Notes: a model not told the origin generated them from the letters alone. A stretch of 64,000 nucleotides of DNA from Escherichia fergusonii ATCC 35469 (GCF_000026225.1 NC_011740.1:868001-932000); one strand, 5' to 3'. Numbered from the stretch's first letter, positions 7,425-16,683 are shown. Numbers and translations are program-made.

Positions 7425-8297
7425 CGCCTCTTCTAAATCGTACCAGCGAAACGCAAAACCCGCTTCTTCCAGCCGTTTAGGCAATGCTCGTTGTCCACCT
7501 AATACCAGTACTGAAGATTCGCCCATTAACAGTCGAATAGCGGTCGCGGGGACGCGCAAAATGGCCGGGCGATGCAGCGCATGACCGAGCGCATGGGCAA
7601 ATTGTTCATTGCGTACCGGGTAGGGCGAAACCATATTAAATGGCCCGCTCAGCTCGTTATCCAGCAACCAGAGAATACCGTTGACCATATCATCAATATG
7701 AATCCAGGCCAGATACTGCCGACCGGAGCCAATCGGCCCGCCCAGGCCAAGACGAAACGGCGGCAGCATTTTACCGAGGATCCCGCCGTCCGGTGCCAGC
7801 ACCACGCCGGTACGCAGCAGGCACACACGCGTTTTGTCGCTTTGCGCCCGACAGGCAATTTCTTCCCAACGAGCGCAGAGTTTATGGGTAAATTCGTTAT
7901 GCGGCGGTTCCTCTTCGGTAACCACCACTTCACCTAAGTCGCCATAATAGCCCGTTGCCGAACCGGAAATGAGTACCGACGGCGGCGTGTCGCTGGCATT
8001 AATTACATCGACCAGTTTTTGCGTGATATTCCAGCGGCTTTGGCAGAGACGATCTTTTTGCTCGTGAGTCCAGCGTTTATCAGCAATCGGTTCTCCAGCC
8101 AGGTTGATTACCGCATCAACGCCGTTGAGGTTACTTTGATCGGCAAGCCCTTGCCATAGTGTCACCCGGGGGCCGATAACGGAGCTGGCTTTCTGCGGGT
8201 TACGCGTCACTACCGTGATTTGATGGCCCAGCTCCAGCAAACGCGGAATCAAATGACGACCAATTAATCCCGTCCCTCCGGTGATCACTATGTTCAT
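7404..8297 (-). CDS. yfcH: Epimerase family protein YfcH (SDR39U1 type)
   Basis: Predicted NAD(P)-dependent sugar-nucleotide-type epimerase of unknown substrate. It has 297 residues with an N-terminal Rossmann motif GGTGLIGRHL (residues 7-16), a middle extended-SDR domain and a C-terminal DUF1731 region. The length equals the E. coli protein. It begins 20 bases after the folX stop on the same strand, so folX and yfcH very likely form one transcript. It converges on rpnB. The biochemical function is not known. Confidence 0.93.
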   Translation of the reverse strand: MNIVITGGTGLIGRHLIPRLLELGHQITVVTRNPQKASSVIGPRVTLWQGLADQSNLNGVDAVINLAGEPIADKRWTHEQKDRLCQSRWNITQKLVDVINASDTPPSVLISGSATGYYGDLGEVVVTEEEPPHNEFTHKLCARWEEIACRAQSDKTRVCLLRTGVVLAPDGGILGKMLPPFRLGLGGPIGSGRQYLAWIHIDDMVNGILWLLDNELSGPFNMVSPYPVRNEQFAHALGHALHRPAILRVPATAIRLLMGESSVLVLGGQRALPKRLEEAGFAFRWYDLEEALADVVR

Positions 8298-8317
8298 GCA
8301 GCCTCCCGATATGGCGG

Positions 8318-8680
8318 TTAACGCTGCCAGCTTAAGGTCATGGATACCGAATCAGCGTAGCGCAGCGCGTGCAGTTTATCGATCTCTACTTCAGCATACG
8401 TTACCCAGTGATGTTCACGTGCGATATCGAGCACATCCTGAGTTAATTTCTCCAGCAAAGAGAAACGGTTATTCTCTACATGTTGAATAATGTTTTTCGT
8501 TACGGTGCGATAATTCAGCGCATCGTTGATATCTTCGCTGGTGCGCGCTTTATCGGCGGGGTAGTGGATCGCCACGTTGATAACAATATCCTGACGGTTG
8601 TTAATCTCTTCGTCCTTAATTCCGATAAACGTACGTAAACGAAGGTTCTTTATACGAATAATAGCGGCAGGTTGTGCCAT
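8318..8680 (-). CDS. folX: Dihydroneopterin triphosphate 2'-epimerase
   Basis: Converts 7,8-dihydroneopterin triphosphate to the dihydromonapterin form, the route to tetrahydromonapterin in enterobacteria. It has 120 residues and belongs to the FolB/FolX tunnelling fold. IRIKNLRLRTFIGIKDEE near the start and the ERH-like segment EVEIDKLHALRYADSVS near the end are typical of this family. It is read from 8680 on the minus strand and followed after 20 bases by yfcH. The ribosome binding site GGAGAACC lies before the ATG. Confidence 0.95.
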   Translation of the reverse strand: MAQPAAIIRIKNLRLRTFIGIKDEEINNRQDIVINVAIHYPADKARTSEDINDALNYRTVTKNIIQHVENNRFSLLEKLTQDVLDIAREHHWVTYAEVEIDKLHALRYADSVSMTLSWQR

Positions 8681-8736
8681 TGCAGGTTCTCCGTTGTTTT
8701 ACTTAGGATTAAATAATACACGAGAACCTGTTTCTG

Positions 8737-9384
8737 TTAACTATCCGAACGCTCATCACCGAGTTGTGATTTTAGCAGTGCCTGCACGGTGGCAGGGCGC
8801 GAACGGATCCGCTCATGCCAGTTCTTGACTGCAGGATACATTGCGAGGTCAATGCGCTGGCGAGTCCAGGCATTAACCCACGGCCAGCAGGCAATATCCG
8901 CAATGCTGTAGTTTTCTCCGCCCAGCCAGGGCGAGTTTTCCAGCCGCTTGTTCAGCACGTGATACAGACGCTGAGTTTCAACTTGATAACGTTCAATAGC
9001 GTAAGGAATGGTTTGTGGTGCAGCGTGATTAAAATGATGATTTTGCCCAAGCATCGGCCCCAGCCCGCCTACCTGCCAGAATAGCCACTGTAATGTGGTG
9101 GCGCGTTCACGCATTTCATGACTTAAAAAGAGTCCCGTTTTCTCCGCCAGATACAACAATATGGCCCCGGACTCAAAGAGGCTTAACGGTTCGCCGCCAT
9201 CGGCTGGGGAATGATCAACTATTGCCGGAATTTTATTATTCGGTGAAATCCGCAAAAACTCAGGGCGGAATTGATAGCCCTTACTGATATCGACCTTGAT
9301 TAAGTGGTAGTCCAGACCAGCTTCTTCAAGAAACAGCGTGATCTTTTGTCCGTTGGGGGTAGGGGCGTAATAGAGGTCGATCAT
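8737..9384 (-). CDS. yfcG: GSH-dependent disulfide-bond oxidoreductase YfcG
   Basis: Glutathione-transferase-like protein of the Nu class that reduces disulfides using bound glutathione. It has 215 residues. The N-terminal thioredoxin-like domain starts MIDLYYAPTPNGQK, with Thr9 and Asn11 in the places known to contact glutathione and no catalytic cysteine. The cis-proline segment NNKIPAIVD and the ES pair in LSLFESGAI follow. The C-terminal half is all-helical. It is divergent from yfcF, another GST homologue, with 136 bases between their starts. Confidence 0.95.
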   Translation of the reverse strand: MIDLYYAPTPNGQKITLFLEEAGLDYHLIKVDISKGYQFRPEFLRISPNNKIPAIVDHSPADGGEPLSLFESGAILLYLAEKTGLFLSHEMRERATTLQWLFWQVGGLGPMLGQNHHFNHAAPQTIPYAIERYQVETQRLYHVLNKRLENSPWLGGENYSIADIACWPWVNAWTRQRIDLAMYPAVKNWHERIRSRPATVQALLKSQLGDERSDS

Positions 9385-9520
9385 TGCAGCTCCTGTTTCG
9401 TATAAATATCTGACCTCATCAAGTATAGAAAGGCTTACGTGCTGCGTGAGATTTCGTCACGTGACAGTGGTGAAAAGGCTCTATAGTTTGATAGCAAGCC
9501 CATTGAACGCTGAGGACATA

Positions 9521-10165
<645 letters not shown>

Positions 10166-10217
10166 TAGAAGACAAAGAATCCAGTATCATAGCTAACGTT
10201 TTTTCGACGAGGAGTGA

Positions 10218-10772
10218 GTGATGAAACTGATGTTTGCATCGGACATTCATGGGTCGTTACCGGCGACGGAGCGGGTACTGGATATTTTTGCGCGAAGTGG
10301 CGCTCACTGGCTGGTAATTCTTGGTGATGTGCTAAATCATGGTCCACGGAATGCATTGCCAGAAGGTTATGCACCAGCAAAAGTGGCGGAACGACTCAAT
10401 GAGGTGGCGGATAAAATTATTGCTGTACGCGGTAATTGTGACAGTGAAGTGGATCAGATGCTGCTTCGTTTTCCGCTGACAGCTCCCTGGCAGCAGGTTT
10501 TGCTGGAAGATAAGCGACTTTTCCTGACTCATGGACATCTCTTCGGACCAGAAAATCTTCCGTCACTCCATCATGGCGATGTTCTGGTCTACGGTCATAC
10601 CCACGTCCCGGTAGCTGAAAAACGTGGAGATATTTTCCATTTCAACCCCGGTTCGGTAAGCATTCCTAAAGGGGGCTTTCCGGCTAGTTATGGCGTGTTG
10701 GATGACAATGTTTTTCAGGTAATCGCCCTGGATGAACAAAGTCATATTGCGCAGGTCGCGATTAATCCGTAA
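10218..10772 (+). CDS. yfcE: Metallophosphodiesterase YfcE
   Basis: Manganese-dependent phosphodiesterase of the MJ0936/YfcE metallophosphoesterase family, active on artificial substrates; the natural substrate is unknown. The 184 residues carry all metal-binding motifs: SDIHG (residues about 8-12), GDVLNHGP, the GNCD of VRGNCDSE, LTHGH and GHTH. The start is GTG 10218 or, three bases later, ATG 10221. Both sit right behind the same GAGGAGTGA ribosome binding site. It is followed by yfcD after 58 bases on the same strand. Confidence 0.94.
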   Translation: MMKLMFASDIHGSLPATERVLDIFARSGAHWLVILGDVLNHGPRNALPEGYAPAKVAERLNEVADKIIAVRGNCDSEVDQMLLRFPLTAPWQQVLLEDKRLFLTHGHLFGPENLPSLHHGDVLVYGHTHVPVAEKRGDIFHFNPGSVSIPKGGFPASYGVLDDNVFQVIALDEQSHIAQVAINP

Positions 10773-10830
10773 TTTACCCCACACAACTAAACGCGCCGTA
10801 AGAGCGCAAGCAACAGAAGGTTTCCTGATA

Positions 10831-11385
10831 ATGGAACAGCGTCATTTGGCAAGTACGGAATGGGTGGATATTGTCAATGAAGATAACGAAGTCATTGCAC
10901 AAGCCAGCCGGGAGCAGATGCGAGCACAATGCCTGCGCCACCGTGCGACCTATATCGTCGTGCATGATGGAATGGGCAAAATTCTGGTTCAGCGTCGTAC
11001 CGAGACAAAAGACTTTTTACCTGGAATGCTGGATGCCACCGCTGGTGGTGTGGTGCAGGCCGATGAACAATTACTGGAATCAGCCCGCCGTGAAGCTGAA
11101 GAGGAGTTGGGCATTGCAGGCGTTCCCTTTGCTGAACATGGACAGTTCTATTTTGAAGATAAAAACTGTCGCGTCTGGGGGGCACTTTTTAGCTGCGTCT
11201 CTCACGGGCCATTTGCACTACAGGAAGATGAAGTCAGTGAAGTTTGCTGGCTGACACCGGAAGAAATTACTGCCCGGTGCGATGAATTTACGCCTGATTC
11301 GCTGAAAGCGCTGGCGCTGTGGATGACCCGCAACGCCAGAAGTGATGTAGCAATTCAGGAAAAGCAGGAAGAAGCTGAAAAATAA
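10831..11385 (+). CDS. yfcD: Nudix hydrolase YfcD
   Basis: Predicted nucleoside-diphosphate-linked hydrolase related to isopentenyl-diphosphate isomerase-type Nudix proteins; the substrate is unknown. It has 184 residues. The Nudix box is complete: GG, then ES, then REAEEELGI within residues about 73-95, encoded near 11043-11116. ATG 10831 is chosen because AGAAGG lies upstream and MEQR is the family start. Its stop codon is one base from the stop of the convergent LacI-type regulator gene, so the next locus begins exactly here. Confidence 0.92.
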   Translation: MEQRHLASTEWVDIVNEDNEVIAQASREQMRAQCLRHRATYIVVHDGMGKILVQRRTETKDFLPGMLDATAGGVVQADEQLLESARREAEEELGIAGVPFAEHGQFYFEDKNCRVWGALFSCVSHGPFALQEDEVSEVCWLTPEEITARCDEFTPDSLKALALWMTRNARSDVAIQEKQEEAEK

Positions 11386-11386
11386 G

Positions 11387-12406
11387 TCAGCAGCTTTCTC
11401 GCAAACATAAACTGGGAGCGATCAATTGACGATCGCTCCAGTTGCCGTCTTTAATCCTTTCCAGAAGTGCTCTTCCTGCTTCGAAACCAATTTTGCGATG
11501 TGGAACGGCCATAGTGGTTAATGGTGGTTGGCATACCCGACTCACATCACTGTCACCAAATCCGACCACGGCGAGTTCATCTGGTACTTTGATACGCCTT
11601 CTTTGACACTCATAAAGAACACCGCAAGCCAGCTCATCAGACACGCATACCAGAGCATCGAGTTCTGGCCATGCAAGTAAAAATTCAGGGAGTTGTGATG
11701 CGCCAGTTGAAAACACAGGAGGCAAAGCAGCATTGATGACGCGATCAGGAGACATATGATGGCGCAGCATGGCTTTATACCATCCTTGTAAATGTTGTTG
11801 GAAAATCCATTGTTCCTGATTAGCACACAACAGGCCAATATTCTGATAACCACGCTGCACCAGCATATCGGTCAGCTCGAACATAGCTGCTACGTTATCA
11901 ATCCCAATATTCATATCAATGGGATCGGCACGAATCGCGCCAATCTCCATCACCGGAATTGAGGCATTTTTGAGCCAGTTACGCACAGTGTCACTATGTT
12001 CGACACTAAGCAAAATAGCGGCTGCAATATTGGATGCGAGAAGTGTTTCCAGTAGTTTCTCTTCTTGATCTAACCGGTGACGAGATTCTGCCAACATGAT
12101 CTGGTATCCCGCAGGCTGCAGCGCTTGCTGGAGTCCGGCAAACATTTCTGAACATCCCGCTTCAGCCAGATTTGGAACGACCATCGCAATAGTATGTGAA
12201 GAAGCCGATGCCAGTGCACTTGCGGTGAGATTGGGCATATAGCCCAGCTCATGCACAGCGGCTTCAATTTTCTCCCGCAGCTTATCGGAAACTTGCTCAG
12301 GCGTACGTAACGCCCTGGATACGGTCATGGTTCCGACACCAGCCAGTTGCGCAACATCGGCGATGGTGACCTTTCCTGTACTACGACGTTTTCGGGTTAT
12401 TGCCAT
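11387..12406 (-). CDS. LacI/GntR-family transcriptional regulator of the adjacent PTS/transketolase operon
   Basis: Sugar-responsive repressor, 339 residues. The N-terminal helix-turn-helix and hinge (TIADVAQLAGVGTMTVSRAL, residues 14-33, then the hinge helix around NLTASALASA) are followed by a periplasmic-binding-protein-like effector domain with the usual LVCVSDELACGVL and VVGFGDSDVSR segments. It is transcribed away from the PTS genes across a 249-base shared control region with two TGATAGCGCTATC operators at 12532 and 12566. It probably represses both directions until its sugar or sugar phosphate binds. K-12 has no gene here. The inducer is unknown. Confidence 0.9.
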   Translation of the reverse strand: MAITRKRRSTGKVTIADVAQLAGVGTMTVSRALRTPEQVSDKLREKIEAAVHELGYMPNLTASALASASSHTIAMVVPNLAEAGCSEMFAGLQQALQPAGYQIMLAESRHRLDQEEKLLETLLASNIAAAILLSVEHSDTVRNWLKNASIPVMEIGAIRADPIDMNIGIDNVAAMFELTDMLVQRGYQNIGLLCANQEQWIFQQHLQGWYKAMLRHHMSPDRVINAALPPVFSTGASQLPEFLLAWPELDALVCVSDELACGVLYECQRRRIKVPDELAVVGFGDSDVSRVCQPPLTTMAVPHRKIGFEAGRALLERIKDGNWSDRQLIAPSLCLRESC

Positions 12407-12531
12407 ACAAAATCCTGCTCAATTACAACAAATGGAGATACTTTTTTAGTTGTCATCTGCCGCTCCCTGTTGCTAGCAGTATACCTCTTAATTTCAGCCA
12501 GAAGTTTTGATTTCTAAAAGGGTAAGTATTT

Positions 12532-12545
12532 TGATAGCGCTATCA
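12532..12545. promoter_or_regulatory. LacI-type operator 1
   Basis: TGATAGCGCTATCA is a perfect 14-bp palindrome with the central CG of LacI/GntR-family operators. It lies 126 bases upstream of the regulator start and 34 bases (centre to centre) from operator 2. Confidence 0.8.
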
Positions 12546-12565
12546 CAAATCTGAATGATACATTT

Positions 12566-12579
12566 TGATAGCGCTATCT
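12566..12579. promoter_or_regulatory. LacI-type operator 2
   Basis: TGATAGCGCTATCT repeats operator 1 in 13 of 14 bases. It directly abuts the CRP-like site at 12581, so a bound repressor would hinder CRP at the PTS promoter. Confidence 0.8.
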
Positions 12580-12580
12580 T

Positions 12581-12596
12581 TGTGACGTTGATCGCA
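12581..12596 (+). promoter_or_regulatory. CRP-cAMP binding site
   Basis: TGTGACGTTGATCGCA matches the TGTGA-N6-TCACA consensus in 9 of 10 positions. Its centre (12588.5) is about 41 bases upstream of the start expected from the -10-like element at 12618, a class II activation position. Confidence 0.65.
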
Positions 12597-12617
12597 GATA
12601 TACCGCCGTTGCTTGCA

Positions 12618-12623
12618 TACATT
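12618..12623 (+). promoter_or_regulatory. Possible -10 element of the PTS/transketolase operon
   Basis: TACATT matches TATAAT in 4 of 6 bases, with a TG a little upstream as in extended -10 promoters. There is no good -35, which suits a CRP-dependent promoter. The predicted start is near 12630, about 26 bases before the EIIA start. Confidence 0.4.
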
Positions 12624-12655
12624 CTGGTCATAGAAATGAAAAATGAGGAGGACAA

Positions 12656-13099
12656 GTGCTTAATACCTGGCTTTCTGATTCAACAATCGCATTACGAAAG
12701 AATGTCGCATCCTGGCAGCAGGCATTAGATATTTGTGCCAGACCGTTACTGGAGGCAGAGATAATTACGGCAGATTATCTCAGTGCGATAAAAACACAAC
12801 ATGAAAAACTGGGGCCTTATTATGTCCTGGCTCCTGGGCTGGCCATGCCGCATGCCCGACCAGAAGAAGGAGCAAAAGGATTAGGGTTATCATTATTAAA
12901 ACTTGAAGAAGGTGTCAGTTTTAATACAGAGGAATTTGATCCTGTAGATGTCATCATTTTACTTGCCGCACCAGACAAACACAGTCATATCGAAATGATC
13001 TCGGCACTGGCTGAGTTATTTTCCAGTGAAAAAGATTTACAGGAATTACATCAGGCTCGCAACCTGGAGGAAATAAAAACGATAATTTCACGATTCTAA
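12656..13099 (+). CDS. PTS EIIA component (fructose/mannitol-type fold, ascorbate-PTS group)
   Basis: Accepts phosphate from HPr and passes it to the EIIB encoded downstream. It has 147 residues. The phosphorylated histidine is His66 in LAMPHARPEEGA, the active-site signature of the PTS_EIIA_2 domain. The start is GTG 12656, directly behind a strong AGGAGG (12646-12651). It is the first gene of a five-gene operon (EIIA, EIIB, EIIC, two transketolase halves). The relation to UlaC is inferred from the partner EIIC, which is clearly of the UlaA family. The transported sugar is unknown. Confidence 0.88.
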   Translation: MLNTWLSDSTIALRKNVASWQQALDICARPLLEAEIITADYLSAIKTQHEKLGPYYVLAPGLAMPHARPEEGAKGLGLSLLKLEEGVSFNTEEFDPVDVIILLAAPDKHSHIEMISALAELFSSEKDLQELHQARNLEEIKTIISRF

Positions 13100-13166
13100 T
13101 TACATTATAAATTCAGTCTTTTCACAACATTACGCCGTTGCGTGATGAGAACTTCTACAACTTAAA

Positions 13167-13451
13167 ATGGTGAATACAATGAAAATTATGGCTATTTGTG
13201 GCTCAGGGCTAGGTAGTAGTTTTATGGTCGAAATGAATATTAAAAAAGTCCTGAAAAAAATGGAGATAGAAGCGGAAGTGGAGCATTCCGATCTTTCATC
13301 AGCAACGCCTGGTGCTGCTGATTTATTTGTGATGGCAAAAGATATTGCCGCCAGTGCCAGCGTACCGGAAAGTCAGTTGGTGGTTATCAACAACATCATT
13401 GATATTAATGAACTCGAAACGCAACTGCGTAACTGGTTCGCAAAACAATAA
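13167..13451 (+). CDS. PTS EIIB component (ascorbate/lactose-type small EIIB)
   Basis: Small cytoplasmic phosphocarrier that hands phosphate to the sugar bound by EIIC. It has 94 residues from ATG 13167, or 90 from ATG 13179, which starts MKIMAICGSG and has GGTGA before it; the second start is more like the family. The phosphorylated cysteine lies in ICGSGLGSSFM, where Cys is residue 11 of the long form. This P-loop-like motif identifies PTS_IIB of the SgaB/UlaB kind. It is 67 bases after EIIA and 22 before the EIIC start. Confidence 0.88.
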   Translation: MVNTMKIMAICGSGLGSSFMVEMNIKKVLKKMEIEAEVEHSDLSSATPGAADLFVMAKDIAASASVPESQLVVINNIIDINELETQLRNWFAKQ

Positions 13452-13473
13452 CCTTAATTGAAGCGAGGTGGAT

Positions 13474-14862
13474 ATGTTTATCCTTGAAACGCTGAATTTT
13501 GTTGTTGATATACTCAAAGTGCCCTCGGTACTGGTCGGCTTGATTGCCTTAATTGGCCTGGTTGCCCAGAAAAAAGCCTTTTCAGATGTTGTTAAAGGCA
13601 CAATTAAAACTATCCTTGGCTTTATTGTACTGGGCGGTGGTGCCACTGTTCTGGTGGGTTCGTTAAATCCGCTGGGGAGTATGTTTGAGCATGCCTTTAA
13701 TATTCAAGGCATCATTCCGAATAATGAGGCTATTGTTTCTATTGCGCTGGAGAAATATGGCGCATCGACGGCACTTATTATGGCGTTTGGTATGGTGGCG
13801 AATATTATTGTTGCCCGCTTTACCCGCCTGAAATACATCTTCCTGACCGGTCATCACACATTTTACATGGCTTGCATGATTGGTGTAATTCTGACAGTGG
13901 CTGGTTTTGAAGGTGTATCACTGGTATTTACCGGTTCTCTTATTCTTGGACTGGTGATGGCGTTTTTCCCGGCATTAGCACAACGCTATATGAGGCGTAT
14001 TACCGGGAATGATGAAATCGCTTTTGGTCACTTTGGTACTCTGGGATATGTGCTCTCTGGCTGGATTGGCAGCGTATGCGGTAAAGGTTCCCGTTCCACC
14101 GAAGAGATGAATTTGCCCAAAAATCTGAGCTTCCTGCGCGACAGTTCCATCTCTATTTCTCTTACGATGATGGTGATTTATCTGATCATGGCGATCAGTG
14201 CGGGTCGTGAGTACGTTGAAAGCCAGTTCAGTGGCGGTCAAAACTACCTTGTCTACGCCATCATTATGGCCATCACCTTCGCTGCTGGCGTATTTATCAT
14301 TCTGCAAGGTGTGCGTTTAATCCTTGCTGAAATAGTTCCGGCATTTACCGGGTTCTCAGAAAAGCTGGTGCCGAATGCCCGTCCAGCCCTCGATTGCCCG
14401 GTTGTGTATCCGTATGCGCCAAACGCAGTGCTAATTGGTTTCTTGTTTAGCTTTCTTGGCGGTTTGGTGGGGCTATTTTTGTTGGGGCAGATGAAGCTGG
14501 TGCTGATCCTTCCTGGTGTCGTTCCTCACTTCTTCACCGGGGCGACTGCGGGGGTATTTGGTAACGCTACGGGTGGACGTCGCGGCGCAATGATTGGTGC
14601 TTTTGCGAATGGCTTATTGATTACCTTCCTGCCAGTGCTGTTATTGCCAGTTTTGGGGGCGATAGGCTTTGCTAATACGACCTTTTCCGATGCAGATTTT
14701 GGTGCTGTCGGTATCGTTCTCGGAAACCTGGCACGTTATCTCTCACCTTTTGCCATCACCGGACTTGTAGTCGCAGTATTTGTACTGCTGGTTGCCTGGA
14801 ACATTTTCGCCAATAACAAACTCGCTGCCAAAGCGCAGGAGAAGAGCGGAGCCAAATCATGA
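13474..14862 (+). CDS. PTS EIIC membrane component, SgaT/UlaA family
   Basis: Membrane channel that carries the sugar inward while it is phosphorylated. It has 462 residues with about 11 hydrophobic segments. TGHHTFYMACM (about residues 126-136) and the C-terminal half with GATAGVFGNATGGRRG are characteristic of the L-ascorbate-type EIIC family (TC 4.A.7). ATG 13474 is preferred over the in-frame GTG 13468 because AGGTGG lies at the right distance before it. It overlaps the start of the transketolase N-half gene by four bases (ATGA at 14859). No ulaD, ulaE or ulaF-like enzyme is present, so the substrate is probably not ascorbate. Confidence 0.88.
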   Translation: MFILETLNFVVDILKVPSVLVGLIALIGLVAQKKAFSDVVKGTIKTILGFIVLGGGATVLVGSLNPLGSMFEHAFNIQGIIPNNEAIVSIALEKYGASTALIMAFGMVANIIVARFTRLKYIFLTGHHTFYMACMIGVILTVAGFEGVSLVFTGSLILGLVMAFFPALAQRYMRRITGNDEIAFGHFGTLGYVLSGWIGSVCGKGSRSTEEMNLPKNLSFLRDSSISISLTMMVIYLIMAISAGREYVESQFSGGQNYLVYAIIMAITFAAGVFIILQGVRLILAEIVPAFTGFSEKLVPNARPALDCPVVYPYAPNAVLIGFLFSFLGGLVGLFLLGQMKLVLILPGVVPHFFTGATAGVFGNATGGRRGAMIGAFANGLLITFLPVLLLPVLGAIGFANTTFSDADFGAVGIVLGNLARYLSPFAITGLVVAVFVLLVAWNIFANNKLAAKAQEKSGAKS

Positions 14863-15689
14863 ATGTTAAAGAAGTGACGCAATTTGCACGGGATATACGT
14901 ATCCAGACGCTGAAATCATTAACCCATCTTGGCTTCGGTCATTATGGTGGCAGCATGTCGGTTGTGGAAACGCTAGCGGTGCTTTATGGCGCGGTAATGA
15001 AAATTGATCCTGCTGATCCCGACTGGCCTGAGCGTGACTATTTTGTCTTGTCAAAAGGACATGCCGGACCTGCGCTCTACAGTACTCTGGCGTTGAAAGG
15101 TTATTTTCCACTGGAAGAATTAAGCACCTTAAATCAGAACGGCACTCGCTTACCAAGTCATCCGGATCGGCTAAAGACGCGTGGTGTTGATGCCACTACA
15201 GGATCGCTGGGGCAGGGGATATCCATTGCCGGGGGGATGGCGCTGTCGCATAAACTGGCGGGGCGCAAGAATCGGGTATTTTGTATTGTTGGCGATGGAG
15301 AACTTAATGAAGGTCAGTGTTGGGAAGCCTTCCAGTTTATCGCGCATCATCGGTTGAATAATCTCACTGTTTTTGTGGACTGGAACAAACAGCAGCTTGA
15401 TGGTCAACTGGACGAAATCATTAATCCGTTTGATTTAGAAAGTAAATTCCGCGCTTTCGGTTTTGATGTCGTGACAGTGAAGGGCGATGATATTGAGGGC
15501 TTGTTGAATGTAGTTAAACCTGTCCCGCCAGCTGAGGCCAGACCGAGAGTGGTCATTCTCGATAGCATTAAAGGGCAGGGTGTACCGTGTCTTGAGCAAC
15601 TCAGTAATTCCCATCATTTACGCCTCACGGAAGAGATGAAGGAGACGCTAAACGAAACAATTTGCCAACTGGAGGCCATGCATGATTAA
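14859..15689 (+). CDS. Transketolase, N-terminal half (thiamine diphosphate-binding subunit)
   Basis: One half of a split transketolase; it binds the diphosphate end of ThDP. It has 276 residues. The ThDP/Mg motif is GDGELNEG (residues 145-152) ending at Asn176 in FVDWNKQQLDGQ. SKGHAGPALY and TGSLGQGIS are further transketolase signatures. It is translationally coupled to the EIIC gene (ATGA overlap) and overlaps the C-half gene by 8 bases. Split transketolases of this kind include AptA/AptB, which act on apulose 4-phosphate. The substrate here is not proven, but the coupling to a PTS suggests that it acts on the phosphorylated ketose made by that PTS. Confidence 0.9.
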   Translation: MNVKEVTQFARDIRIQTLKSLTHLGFGHYGGSMSVVETLAVLYGAVMKIDPADPDWPERDYFVLSKGHAGPALYSTLALKGYFPLEELSTLNQNGTRLPSHPDRLKTRGVDATTGSLGQGISIAGGMALSHKLAGRKNRVFCIVGDGELNEGQCWEAFQFIAHHRLNNLTVFVDWNKQQLDGQLDEIINPFDLESKFRAFGFDVVTVKGDDIEGLLNVVKPVPPAEARPRVVILDSIKGQGVPCLEQLSNSHHLRLTEEMKETLNETICQLEAMHD

Positions 15690-16635
15690 TCTCGCACCGG
15701 CAGGACAAAAAGACAGCATCGAAATGCGCAAAATTTATGCAGGATTTATCGCGCAACAGAGTGAAAACGGTAATTCTGTCATTGCTCTTGAGGCTGATTT
15801 AATGAGTTCCATGGCAATGGACAGCGTAGCGCGGGATTATCCACAGCGCGTTATTAATTGCGGCATTATGGAAGCCAATGTTATCGGCACAGCTGCGGGG
15901 CTGGCCTTAACCGGGCGCAAGCCATTCGTACATACCTTTACCGCATTTGCCAGTCGTCGCTGTTTTGATCAGCTCTTTATGTCGCTTGATTACCAGCGTG
16001 CTAACGTAAAAGTTATCGCTTCTGATGCGGGTGTTACTGCTTGCCACAATGGCGGAACACATATGTCATTTGAAGATATGGGGATTGTGCGCGGGCTGGC
16101 ACATTCGGTGGTAATGGAGATGACCGATGCCGTAATGTTTAGCGATATTTTGCGTCAACTCGTTGAGTTAGAAGGATTTTATTGGGTTCGTACCATCCGT
16201 AAGCAAGCAGCGAGTATTTACGCACCAGGTACGACCTTTACGATTGGTAAAGGACAGGTATTACGTGAAGGAACGGATATCACCTTGATTGCTAATGGCA
16301 TTATGGTGGCAGAAGCGCTTGAGGCAGCTCGTCAACTTGAGCAGGCTGGGGTAAGTGCAGCGGTCATTGATATGTTTACTCTCAAACCTATCGATCGGAT
16401 GTTAATTAAAAATTATGCCGAAAAAACAGGGCGGATCGTGACATGTGAAAACCATAGTATTCACAATGGATTAGGTTCAGCAGTTGCTGAAGTACTTGTA
16501 GAAACTTGTCCTGTCCCCATGCGTCGGGTGGGGGTTAAAGAGCGGTATGGCCAGGTGGGAACTCAGGACTTTTTACAAAGGGAATATGGTTTAACGGCAC
16601 ATGATATTGTGGCGGCTGCGAGAGAGTTGTTGTAA
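15682..16635 (+). CDS. Transketolase, C-terminal half (pyrimidine-binding subunit)
   Basis: Partner of the gene just upstream; it holds the pyrimidine-binding and C-terminal transketolase domains. It has 317 residues. The glutamate that activates ThDP is Glu64 in NCGIMEANVIG. A C-terminal domain (ITLIANGIMVAEALEAARQLE, about residues 198-218) follows. The two chains together correspond to one full transketolase subunit, though shorter than TktA. It is the last gene of the PTS operon and is closed by a two-way terminator. Read-through from the 8-base overlap with the N-half gene should keep the two subunits equimolar. Confidence 0.9.
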   Translation: MINLAPAGQKDSIEMRKIYAGFIAQQSENGNSVIALEADLMSSMAMDSVARDYPQRVINCGIMEANVIGTAAGLALTGRKPFVHTFTAFASRRCFDQLFMSLDYQRANVKVIASDAGVTACHNGGTHMSFEDMGIVRGLAHSVVMEMTDAVMFSDILRQLVELEGFYWVRTIRKQAASIYAPGTTFTIGKGQVLREGTDITLIANGIMVAEALEAARQLEQAGVSAAVIDMFTLKPIDRMLIKNYAEKTGRIVTCENHSIHNGLGSAVAEVLVETCPVPMRRVGVKERYGQVGTQDFLQREYGLTAHDIVAAARELL

Positions 16636-16650
16636 CTGATTCTAAAATAA

Positions 16651-16683
16651 AAAATCCGGAAATAATCACTATTTCCGGATTTT
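16651..16683. terminator. Bidirectional intrinsic terminator between the transketolase operon and pta
   Basis: A perfect 14-bp stem (16651-16664 with 16670-16683) and a 5-base loop, with A-run on the left arm and T-run on the right. It can end transcripts from both sides, as expected between convergent units. Confidence 0.9.

Noticed and set aside
13474..14862. L-ascorbate as the substrate of the PTS because EIIC is UlaA-like
   Set aside because: The decarboxylase, 3-epimerase and 4-epimerase needed for ascorbate are not in the locus, and transketolase is not part of that pathway's dedicated genes.
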